A program made the position numbers and the translations under genes. Shown here in pieces: positions 17,433-24,681 of a DNA stretch of 64,000 nt (positions are counted from its first letter, which is position 1; each line of letters starts with the position of its first letter). The DNA is from Ralstonia sp. UBA689. GTDB taxonomy: Bacteria; Pseudomonadota; Gammaproteobacteria; Burkholderiales; Burkholderiaceae. The stretch spans positions 1 through 64,000 of the forward strand of contig NZ_DBMV01000019.1 of NCBI RefSeq assembly GCF_002298975.1, in the 5' to 3' direction. A model generated the notes under the pieces. The model ran no database searches and had not been told where the DNA came from. It was given only the letters and a program-made list of their open reading frames with translations.

Positions 17433-18320
17433 ATGTCTCCCAAGGATCTGCTGCTGGCCCTGACCGTCGTGCTGGTGTGGGGCGTCAACTTCGTCGTCAT
17501 CAAGGTGGGGCTGCACGGTGTGCCGCCCATGCTGCTGGGCGCGCTGCGCTTTGCGCTGGTCGCCTTTCCGGCCGTTCTGTTCGTGCCGCGCCCGAAGATT
17601 CCGCTCAAGTGGTTGCTCGCCTATGGCGCCACCATCAGCTTTGGCCAGTTCGCCTTTCTGTTCTCTGCCATGTATGTGGGTATGCCGGCGGGGCTGGCGT
17701 CGCTGGTGCTGCAGTCGCAGGCGTTCTTCACGCTGACGATCGCGGCGGCGGTGCTGCGCGAGCCGATCCGTTGGTTCCATCTGGCCGGCATGGCCGTCGC
17801 TGCGTGCGGGCTGGGAATCATCGGCGTGGCGGGCGGCGCCGTGGCCACCGGCATGACCACCGTCGGCTTCCTGCTGACGCTGTGCGCGGCGTTCTCGTGG
17901 GCCAGCGGCAACATCGTCACCAAGCGCATCGGCAAGGTGAACGTGGTGAGCCTGGTGGTGTGGGGCGCGCTGATCCCGCCGATCCCGTTTCTGCTGCTGT
18001 CGTATTGGCTGGAGGGGCCCGAGCAGATCGTGCACAGCCTGGCCAACATCAGCGGGTCGAGCATCGGGGCGATCGTGTATCTGGCCTTTGGCGCCACCAT
18101 CTTCGGCTATAGCCTGTGGAGCCGCCTGCTGGCGCGCTATGCGGCCAGCCAAGTGGCGCCGCTGACGCTGCTGGTGCCGGTGGTGGGGCTGGTGTCTGCC
18201 GCTGCTCTGCTGGGCGAACGGCTGGTGCCAGCCCAATGGCTGGGCGGCGCCGTGGTGATGGCGGGGTTGCTGTTGAACGTGTTCGGCGGGCGGCTGGCGG
18301 CACGGCGGGCCCTGGCCTGA
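17433..18320 (+). CDS. eamA: EamA-family exporter
   Basis: Inner-membrane protein of 295 residues with ten hydrophobic segments and two repeated EamA domains (first around residues 5-135, second 145-285). The sequence, with VWGVNFVVIKVGLHGVPPMLLGALRF and FSWASGNIVTKRIGKVNV, is closest to the O-acetylserine/cysteine exporter type (EamA). It lies between the flavoprotein gene and the sox cluster, so export of sulfur-containing amino acids or metabolites is possible. A strong terminator follows it. Confidence 0.85.
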   Translation: MSPKDLLLALTVVLVWGVNFVVIKVGLHGVPPMLLGALRFALVAFPAVLFVPRPKIPLKWLLAYGATISFGQFAFLFSAMYVGMPAGLASLVLQSQAFFTLTIAAAVLREPIRWFHLAGMAVAACGLGIIGVAGGAVATGMTTVGFLLTLCAAFSWASGNIVTKRIGKVNVVSLVVWGALIPPIPFLLLSYWLEGPEQIVHSLANISGSSIGAIVYLAFGATIFGYSLWSRLLARYAASQVAPLTLLVPVVGLVSAAALLGERLVPAQWLGGAVVMAGLLLNVFGGRLAARRALA

Positions 18321-18344
18321 GTGCGGTACTCGACACCACGTACG

Positions 18345-18383
18345 CGCCCGGAGCCAGGCAGGTTCCGGGCGTTCTGCTTTTTG
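18345..18383 (+). terminator. Terminator between eamA and the sox cluster
   Basis: CGCCCGGA at 18345-18352 pairs with TCCGGGCG at 18364-18371, followed by GTTCTGCTTTTT. It separates the sox cluster from the upstream fcc-eamA transcript. Confidence 0.8.
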
Positions 18384-18486
18384 GGGCCGGCATAGCCGTT
18401 GGCTCACTTCGGGCACAATATCGCGTCCGATTCGGTCATTTGGCCCGCGCATGCATGCGTGCCGCCCCATCCCCTTTGGAGACCCC

Positions 18487-18834
18487 ATGAAGTTCGCCCC
18501 CACGCTCGCCGCAGGCGCCGTGCTGGCCGGCTTGGCGCTGGCCGCCACGCCTGCGCTGGCCGCCGTCGATGCTGCCCGCGCACAGTCCATTGCCAATCAG
18601 AACGCCTGCATGGGCTGCCACGCAGTGGACCGCAAGCTGGTCGGCCCGGCCTACCAGGACGTCGCCGCCAAGTACAAGGGCGATGCCGGTGCGCAGGCCA
18701 AGCTCATCAAGAAAGTGCGCGAGGGCGGTACGGGCAGCTGGGGGCAGATCCCGATGCCGGCGAACCTGAAGATCGGCGACGCTGATCTGAAGACCGTGAT
18801 CGACTGGGTGCTCGCAGGCGCCCCAGCCAAGTGA
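18487..18834 (+). CDS. Cytochrome c551/c552-type electron carrier
   Basis: Periplasmic protein of 115 residues with a signal peptide (ends ALAAVD) and a single haem site CMGCH, followed by AVDRKLVGPAYQDVAAKYKGD and the axial Met region WGQIPMPANLKIGDADLKTVIDWVL, the cytochrome c551/c8 pattern. The ATG follows TTGGAGACCCC. It heads the sox cluster, 16 bp before soxY, and is the likely acceptor of electrons from SoxXA. Confidence 0.9.
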   Translation: MKFAPTLAAGAVLAGLALAATPALAAVDAARAQSIANQNACMGCHAVDRKLVGPAYQDVAAKYKGDAGAQAKLIKKVREGGTGSWGQIPMPANLKIGDADLKTVIDWVLAGAPAK

Positions 18835-18850
18835 AAGTGAGAGCAGGGCA

Positions 18851-19321
18851 ATGACAGATTCCGTGAATTTCTCCCGCCGTGACGTGCTGCGCGCGGGCGC
18901 CATGATGGCGCTGCTGGTGTCCGCCGGCCTCGCCACGCCGGCACAGGCCGCTGAGTGGAACAAGACCGCCTTCAGCATCAAGGGCGTGAACGATGTGCTC
19001 AAGCAACTGGGCGGCGGCGCCGTGGACAAGGGCGGTGCTGGCGTTCACCTGACCGCCCCGGACATCGCCGAGAACGGCGCCGTGGTGCCGCTGGTCGTCA
19101 CCAGCACCTTGCCGGGCACCGACCTGATTGCCATCCTGGTGGAGAAGAACCCGAACACGCTGGCCGCCACGTTTGCCATTCCGGCCGGCACCGAGCCGTT
19201 TGTGAGCACGCGCGTGAAGATGGGTGAGACCTCGACGGTCTACGCGGCAGTGCGCGCCAACGGCAAGTGGGTGCTGGCGGCTAAGGAAGTGAAGGTCACC
19301 CTGGGTGGCTGCGGCGGTTAA
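18851..19321 (+). CDS. soxY: Sulfur carrier protein SoxY
   Basis: Periplasmic protein of 156 residues. A twin-arginine signal (SRRDVLRAG) allows folded export. The mature part ends in the invariant GGCGG motif, with Cys154 as the arm that carries the sulfur substrate through the Sox cycle. It pairs with SoxZ, whose gene follows after 16 bp. The ATG follows GAGAGCAGGGCA. Confidence 0.97.
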   Translation: MTDSVNFSRRDVLRAGAMMALLVSAGLATPAQAAEWNKTAFSIKGVNDVLKQLGGGAVDKGGAGVHLTAPDIAENGAVVPLVVTSTLPGTDLIAILVEKNPNTLAATFAIPAGTEPFVSTRVKMGETSTVYAAVRANGKWVLAAKEVKVTLGGCGG

Positions 19322-19337
19322 GGATAAGGAGCACACC

Positions 19338-19649
19338 ATGGCAGACCCGATGCGCATTCGCGCAATGGAAAACGGCGGCACGACCGACGTAAAGATCCTG
19401 ATGAAGCACGATATGGAAACCGGCCAGCGCAAAGACGCCGCCGGCAAGATCGTGCCGGCCTGGCACATCACCAACGTGACGGTGCAGCACAACGGCAAGA
19501 CGGTGCTGGACGCACAGTTCGGCCCGGCCGTGTCAAAAGACCCATTCCTCAATTTCAAGTTCAAGGGCGCCGCCAAGGGCGACAAGGTGAGCGTCACCTG
19601 GGTCGACAACCACGGCGACAAGCGCACCGACGAAACCGCAATCCAATAA
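19338..19649 (+). CDS. soxZ: Sulfur carrier partner SoxZ
   Basis: Protein of 103 residues with the immunoglobulin-like SoxZ fold: MRIRAMENGGTTDVKILMKHDMETGQRKD, then HITNVTVQHNGKTVLDAQFGPAVSKDPFLNFKFKG and KVSVTWVDNHG. SoxZ has no signal peptide and is normally exported with SoxY by the Tat pathway. The ribosome site AAGGAG lies 7 bases before the ATG. It lies between soxY and the DsrE-like gene. Confidence 0.97.
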   Translation: MADPMRIRAMENGGTTDVKILMKHDMETGQRKDAAGKIVPAWHITNVTVQHNGKTVLDAQFGPAVSKDPFLNFKFKGAAKGDKVSVTWVDNHGDKRTDETAIQ

Positions 19650-19668
19650 CGCTTTTCAGGAGGCTGCC

Positions 19669-20121
19669 ATGCGACGCAGTTTCTTTCGTGTGACCGCCGC
19701 GCTGGCGGCGCTGGGGCTGGCCGGCAAGGCTGCCGCGCAGGACGCGCCACGCCAGGGCGCAGGCAAGGGCTACAAAGTCGTCTATCAGTTGAGCGAGGGC
19801 ATCGATCAGGCGGTGCGCGCCATCGCCAACCTGCGCAATCACCTGAATGGTGCGCCCAATACGCGCATCGTGGTGGTGGCCTTTGGGCACGGCGTGGAGT
19901 TTCTGGTGGAAGGCGCCAAGGACGCACAGGGCCGCACCTTCGATGCGCCGGTCGCTGCACTGGCCGGACTGGGGGTGGAGTTTCGCGTCTGCCATAACAC
20001 GTTGATGGCGTACAAGATTCCCGAATCCAAGCTGCTGATGGAAGCCAAGGTGGTACCCGCCGGCGTGGTGGAAGTCACCCGCCTGCAGCAGGAGGAGGGC
20101 TTTGCGTATCTCAAGCCGTAA
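19669..20121 (+). CDS. Periplasmic DsrE-family protein in the sox cluster
   Basis: Protein of 150 residues with a signal peptide (first 24 residues, ending AAA-QDAP) and a DsrE/DUF1791 fold: GYKVVYQLSEGIDQAVRAIANLRNHLNGAPNTRIVVVAFGHGVEFLV, then GVEFRVCHNTL with a Cys at the position often used for sulfur transfer. Such proteins are found in many sox clusters and may bind or relay sulfur, but a role has not been fixed. The ribosome site AGGAGG precedes it. Confidence 0.85.
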   Translation: MRRSFFRVTAALAALGLAGKAAAQDAPRQGAGKGYKVVYQLSEGIDQAVRAIANLRNHLNGAPNTRIVVVAFGHGVEFLVEGAKDAQGRTFDAPVAALAGLGVEFRVCHNTLMAYKIPESKLLMEAKVVPAGVVEVTRLQQEEGFAYLKP

Positions 20122-20152
20122 TCAAGCCAACGAGCGCACAGCGGAGGGAACG

Positions 20153-20977
20153 GTGAAGCGAATGACATCAATCGTCGCGCTGGCTGCAGCGCTGGCCACC
20201 GGCACAGCCGTGGTGGCCCACGCGCAGGACGAGAACAAGAACAGCACCGCTGCAGGCATCGCGCAGTACCGCGAGATGCTGGCAGACGGCAACCCGGCTG
20301 AACTGTGGGAAGCCGCCGGCGAAGAACTCTGGAAGAAGCCCGCCGGCCCGAAGCAGGCCTCGCTCGAAGCGTGCGACCTGGGCCTGGGCCCTGGCGTGGT
20401 GAAGGGTGCCTACGCCAAGCTGCCGCGCTACTTCAAAGACACCGGCCGCGTGATGGACGCCGAACAGCGCCTCATGTATTGCCGCATGACGCTGCAGGGG
20501 CTGACCAAGGAAGAGGCCTCGGCCCGCCCGTTCTCGTCGCCGGGCAAGCCGTCCGAGATTGAACGCCTGATGGCGTACATCACCTCGGAATCGCGCGGCG
20601 CGGCCATCGATATTCCGCTGGCGCATCCGGAAGAAAAGCGCGTGTATGAACTGGGCCGCCGCATGTTCTTCTACCGCGGCGGCGCCTACGACTTTGCCTG
20701 CGCCACGTGCCACGCCCAGCCGGGTTTGCGCATCCGCCTGCAAGAACTGCCCGACCTGCTGACCGCAGACGGCGCGCGCTATGCGTACACGACCTGGCCC
20801 GGCTATCGCGTCTCGCAGGGCGAGGTGCGCACGATGCAGCACCGCCTGTACGACTGCCTGCGTCAGCAACGTTTTCCGGAGCCGCTCTACGGCAGCGAGG
20901 TGATCACCGCGCTTGAGCTGTTCCTCGCCCGCAATGCCAACGGCGGCAAGATGGACGCGCCGTCGATCAAACGATGA
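20153..20977 (+). CDS. soxA: Sulfur oxidation c-type cytochrome SoxA (monohaem type)
   Basis: Large subunit of SoxXA, 274 residues, which attaches thiosulfate to SoxY. A signal peptide ends VVAHAQ. The only haem site is CATCH (Cys183 to His187). The N-terminal domain, which is a second haem site in dihaem SoxA, has only two cysteines (in EACDLG and MYCRM) that can form a disulfide. Cys235 in LYDCLRQQRF is the expected active-site cysteine that becomes a persulfide. I choose the GTG start because GGAGGGAAC precedes it and a normal signal peptide follows. Confidence 0.94.
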   Translation: MKRMTSIVALAAALATGTAVVAHAQDENKNSTAAGIAQYREMLADGNPAELWEAAGEELWKKPAGPKQASLEACDLGLGPGVVKGAYAKLPRYFKDTGRVMDAEQRLMYCRMTLQGLTKEEASARPFSSPGKPSEIERLMAYITSESRGAAIDIPLAHPEEKRVYELGRRMFFYRGGAYDFACATCHAQPGLRIRLQELPDLLTADGARYAYTTWPGYRVSQGEVRTMQHRLYDCLRQQRFPEPLYGSEVITALELFLARNANGGKMDAPSIKR

Positions 20978-21645
20978 GGCCGACCATGCCGCACATGATT
21001 CGACTGACCCTCATCGCCCTGGCCCTCGTTGCCGGCACGGCACACGCCGCTGACACGGCCGCCGCCAAAGCCGTGACTGCGCCCAAGCCCGATGCGAAAG
21101 CCGACGCAGCGCTCGCCAAGGTCATCCACGAAAGCTTTGTTTCCAAGGGCCCGGCCACCGTGGAAGGCGTGACCGAGCGCGACGACGTGCAGAAGACCTG
21201 CAGCCAATACGCCGACCGCAACGCCGTGCCGGCCGCCGTCGCCAAGAAGCTGGAAGACGCCCAGGTGACGACCATCCGCTATCCCGTAGACGGCAAGTGG
21301 CTGGGCGACTGGAAGGCAGGCGAGAAGACCGCACAGAGTGGACGCGGCATGCAGTTCTCCGACCCGGCCGGCACCGTCAACGGCGCCAATTGCTATGCGT
21401 GCCACCGCCTGTCGAAAGACGAGGTGTCGTACGGCACCATCGGCCCGTCGCTGTACCAGTACGGCAAGCTGCGTGGCGATTCCGAGGCAATCCTGCGCTA
21501 CACGTGGGGCAAGATCTACAACTCCAACGCGTACGCAGCGTGCTCCAACATGCCGCGCTTCGGGCACAAGGGCATCCTGACAGAGCAGCAGATTCGCGAC
21601 GTGATGGCATTGCTGTTCGATCCGGCCTCGCCAGTCAACCAGTAG
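20974..21645 (+). CDS. soxX: Sulfur oxidation c-type cytochrome SoxX
   Basis: Small subunit of SoxXA, 223 residues from the ATG at 20974, which overlaps the soxA stop by ATGA; an internal ATG at 20986 with GAGG upstream is also possible. A signal peptide ends AHAAD. The haem site is CYACH at residues 140-144, and the axial Met is in CSNMPRFGHKG. The extra N-terminal segment of about 110 residues is longer than in the smallest SoxX proteins. It partners with SoxA. Confidence 0.94.
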   Translation: MRPTMPHMIRLTLIALALVAGTAHAADTAAAKAVTAPKPDAKADAALAKVIHESFVSKGPATVEGVTERDDVQKTCSQYADRNAVPAAVAKKLEDAQVTTIRYPVDGKWLGDWKAGEKTAQSGRGMQFSDPAGTVNGANCYACHRLSKDEVSYGTIGPSLYQYGKLRGDSEAILRYTWGKIYNSNAYAACSNMPRFGHKGILTEQQIRDVMALLFDPASPVNQ

Positions 21646-21653
21646 GGATTGCC

Positions 21654-22172
21654 ATGCACACGCTTCGACGGTTCGTGATGTGGGCGGCAGCAGCGGTGGT
21701 GTGTGCTGCCGGCACCGCGCAAGCCGTCGAAGTCGGCGACGTGGTGACGATGCCCGAAGTTCAGTTGCTCGATGGCACGCGCGTGCCAGGCGATGCGTGG
21801 CGCGGGCATCCGGTCATCATCGCCACGTGGGCATCGTGGTGCCCGTTCTGCGCGCTGCAGAACCCGCGCCTGCAAAAGCTTTACGACGCCACGCGCGGCA
21901 CCGACCTGCGCATGCTCACCATCAGCATCGACGCCAACCCGCAGCTTGCCCGCGACTACGTCGCCAAGCGCGGCTTTACCTTTCCGGTGACGATGGAAAC
22001 CGACGCGCTGTGCGCCGCCACCGGCCCGCGCAAGGGATTGCCGGAGTTGCTCGTGCTCGACGCCAACGGCCGCGTCGTGCGCAAGGAAGTTGGCGAGATG
22101 CTTGAAGACGACGTGGCGGACCTTGCTCGCTACGCCCATTCGGCCCAACCCGCCAAGGCTTCTGCCCAATGA
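21654..22172 (+). CDS. soxW: Periplasmic thioredoxin SoxW
   Basis: Protein of 172 residues with a signal peptide ending AQA and a thioredoxin-like domain with the active site WCPFC in IIATWASWCPFCALQNPRLQKLY. This is the usual SoxW layout, thought to keep SoxY or other cluster cysteines reduced. It follows soxX by 8 bp and overlaps the soxB start by ATGA. Confidence 0.9.
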   Translation: MHTLRRFVMWAAAAVVCAAGTAQAVEVGDVVTMPEVQLLDGTRVPGDAWRGHPVIIATWASWCPFCALQNPRLQKLYDATRGTDLRMLTISIDANPQLARDYVAKRGFTFPVTMETDALCAATGPRKGLPELLVLDANGRVVRKEVGEMLEDDVADLARYAHSAQPAKASAQ

Positions 22173-23884
22173 ATCGCCGCGAATTCGTCCAGGCGCTGGC
22201 CATTGCCGCCGCCGCCGGCCTGCGCCTGACCGACGCCCACGCCGATACGCTCAGCTACGACGTGCCCCCCTTTGGCAACGTCCACCTGCTGCACTTCACC
22301 GATTGCCACGCGCAGTTGCTGCCCATCGAATACCGCGAGCCCAGCGTCAATCTGGGCGTGGCGCAATGGGCCGGTCAGCCGCCGCATCTGGTCGGGCACG
22401 CGCTGCTCAAGCGCTACGGCATCGCGCCGGGCTCGCGCGCCGCGCACGCCTTCACGTCGCTCGACTTTACCGAGGCCGCGCGCCGCTACGGCCGCATGGG
22501 CGGCTTCGCCCATCTGGCCACGCTCATCAAGCGCTTGCGCGCCACGCGCCCGAATGTGCTGCTGCTCGACGGCGGCGACACGTGGCAGGGCTCCGCCACC
22601 GCGCTGTGGACGAACGGTCAGGACATGGTCGACGCCGCCCTCGCGCTCGGCGTGGACGTGATGACCCCGCACTGGGAGATGACCTACGGCGCCGACCGCG
22701 TGCGCCACGTGGTCGATCACGATTTCAAGAACAAGGTCGCCTTCGTCGCGCAGAACATCCAGACGGCCGACTTTGGCGACCCGGTGTTCGATCCGTACGT
22801 GCTGCGCGAGTTGAACGGCGTGCCGGTCGCCATCATCGGCCAGGCGTTCCCGTACACGCCGATCGCGCACCCGGCTGATTTCACGCCCGACTGGACGTTC
22901 GGCATTCAGGAAGAGCGCCTGCAGAAGATGATTGACGAGGCGCGCGGCAAGGGCGCCAAGGTGGTTGTCCTGCTGTCGCACAACGGCATGGATGTCGACC
23001 TGAAGCTCGCCTCGCGCGTGCGCGGGTTGGACGCGATCCTCGGTGGGCATACGCATGACGCGGTGCCCGCACCGGTCAAGGTCAGCAACCCGGGCGGGGT
23101 GACGCTCGTTACCAACGCTGGCGCCAACGGCAAGTTTGTCGGCGTGCTCGACCTGGACGTGCGCGGCGGCGCCGTGCGCGATATCCGCTACACGTTGTTG
23201 CCCGTCTTCGCCAACCTGCTGCCGCCCGACCCGGCCATGGCCGCGCTCATCGAGCGCGTGCGTGCGCCGTACAAGGACAAGCTGGGCGAAACGCTCGCCG
23301 TCAACCGCGGGCTGCTGTACCGGCGCGGCAACTTCAACGGCACGTTCGACCAGCTCATCGTCGACGGCCTGATGCAGGCGCAGGGCGCCGAGATTGCCTT
23401 CTCGCCCGGCTTCCGCTGGGGCACCACGCTGCTGCCCGGCGAAGCACTGACCATGGAAGCGCTGATGGCGCAAACCGCCATCACCTACCCGGCCACCACG
23501 CTCACCGAAATGACCGGCGCCACCATCAAGACCGTGCTCGAAGACGTGGCCGACAACCTGTTCAATCCCGACCCGTACTACCAGCAAGGCGGCGACATGG
23601 TGCGCACCGGTGGCCTGCGCTACACCATCGACCCGCTCAAGCCCATGGGCCAGCGCATTACCGAACTGCGCTTGGGCGACAAACCGCTCGACGCCGACCG
23701 CCGCTACAAGGTGGCCGGCTGGGCAGCGGTATCCCCCGAAGCCCGCAAGGCTGGCGGCCGCCCGGTCTGGGACGTGCTGGCCGACTGGCTGCGCGACCAG
23801 CGCGAAGTGACCGCCCGGCCGCTGAATACGCCGCGCATTGTCGGCATGGCGGGCAACCCCGGCATGGAGGCCGCCACCGGTTGA
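22169..23884 (+). CDS. soxB: Thiosulfohydrolase SoxB
   Basis: Dimanganese periplasmic hydrolase of 571 residues that releases sulfate from the SoxY-bound sulfonate. The metal motifs are visible: HFTDCHAQLLP, LLDGGDTWQGSATALWTNGQDMVDAALALG, MTPHWEMTYG, VLLSHNGMDVD and ILGGHTHDAVP. The C-terminal 5'-nucleotidase-like domain follows from about residue 370. A Tat-like leader (MNRREFVQALA) is present. It is the last gene in the cluster. soxCD is not found in the window, so oxidation may stop at sulfur or polythionate. Confidence 0.97.
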   Translation: MNRREFVQALAIAAAAGLRLTDAHADTLSYDVPPFGNVHLLHFTDCHAQLLPIEYREPSVNLGVAQWAGQPPHLVGHALLKRYGIAPGSRAAHAFTSLDFTEAARRYGRMGGFAHLATLIKRLRATRPNVLLLDGGDTWQGSATALWTNGQDMVDAALALGVDVMTPHWEMTYGADRVRHVVDHDFKNKVAFVAQNIQTADFGDPVFDPYVLRELNGVPVAIIGQAFPYTPIAHPADFTPDWTFGIQEERLQKMIDEARGKGAKVVVLLSHNGMDVDLKLASRVRGLDAILGGHTHDAVPAPVKVSNPGGVTLVTNAGANGKFVGVLDLDVRGGAVRDIRYTLLPVFANLLPPDPAMAALIERVRAPYKDKLGETLAVNRGLLYRRGNFNGTFDQLIVDGLMQAQGAEIAFSPGFRWGTTLLPGEALTMEALMAQTAITYPATTLTEMTGATIKTVLEDVADNLFNPDPYYQQGGDMVRTGGLRYTIDPLKPMGQRITELRLGDKPLDADRRYKVAGWAAVSPEARKAGGRPVWDVLADWLRDQREVTARPLNTPRIVGMAGNPGMEAATG

Positions 23885-23910
23885 AAGGCCGTCAAAATTT
23901 CAGATAGAAT
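23881..23910 (+). promoter_or_regulatory. Putative promoter of the tRNA gene
   Basis: TTGAAA at 23881-23886 and TAGAAT at 23905-23910 with 18-base spacing lie just before the tRNA. The -35 element overlaps the stop codon of soxB. Confidence 0.5.
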
Positions 23911-23920
23911 CATCCGCTAC

Positions 23921-23996
<76 letters not shown>

Positions 23997-24026
23997 AATC
24001 ACTGGCAAAGTTTGACAAGCAATGCC

Positions 24027-24067
24027 CAAAAAACCCGCGAAGCGTTGAGGCTCGCGGGTTTTTTGTT
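24027..24067 (+). terminator. Terminator after tRNA-Ala
   Basis: AACCCGCGA and TCGCGGGTT form a stem around an AGCGTTGAGGC loop, followed by a T run. A second, similar sequence occurs at 28351-28390. Confidence 0.85.
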
Positions 24068-24681
24068 GCCTGCACTTCGCAGCGTCGATCTGATTTTCCT
24101 GCGTGCCTTGTCGGGCCTCATAATGCAGGCATGCGCCTAGCCCTTTTGATTTACGACGGAAGTGGCGCACGGGGTTTGCCTCAAAAATGCCACGGTTTCG
24201 GTCACATCCGCCACATAGCCCTTTTTGCCCGCCGTCCCTACTTCTTTCCTTTTTTCCTTTAAAAATCAAAGAAAAAGAGAAAGAAAGCAGTGAGAAACAG
24301 GGACGGGCTGTCCCACGGTTTCGAGGTGTTGCCTATTCTTTAGGCCACGGAATTGGAGGCGTGCCACACCCCATTTCGTGGCATTCCGTGGGAGCGAAGT
24401 TCTTTGTAGCGTAAGGCTTTGCGGGCGATGGGAGGGGGATGCCACGGAGCCACGGGGGTTTTTTGCCTGTGTCCCCCCGGAAACAGGTCGGAAGACTGGA
24501 TACAGCAACCCAGAATCGCCGCAATTGGGTTGATCGGCATTCGGAGCCCGTAGCTGCGTCGGGTCGTTCTGCACCAGTTGAGCTATGAGATCGCACGGTC
24601 CCCCGTAACAACCTGTGTGACTATTGAAACTGATGCCATACATTCTGACGGGCATGCGTCCGTAGAAGAGAGGGGAACTAC
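24068..24681. other. Non-coding stretch ahead of the 841-residue gene
   Basis: No gene is supported in about 600 bp. It contains a T-rich then A-rich run (24222-24290) and small inverted repeats such as the GCCACGGAGCCACGGGGG region near 24451. The likely ribosome site of the next gene is GAGAGGGGAACT just before its ATG at 24682. The minus strand has a fairly long frame, but its composition suggests a dispersed repeat and not a gene. Confidence 0.4.

Noticed and set aside
22130..23587. 485-residue frame opposite soxB
   Set aside because: Mirror of soxB codons, no ribosome site or domains.
24266..24655. Minus-strand frame upstream of the 841-residue gene
   Set aside because: Looks like translated intergenic repeat sequence and has no ribosome site.
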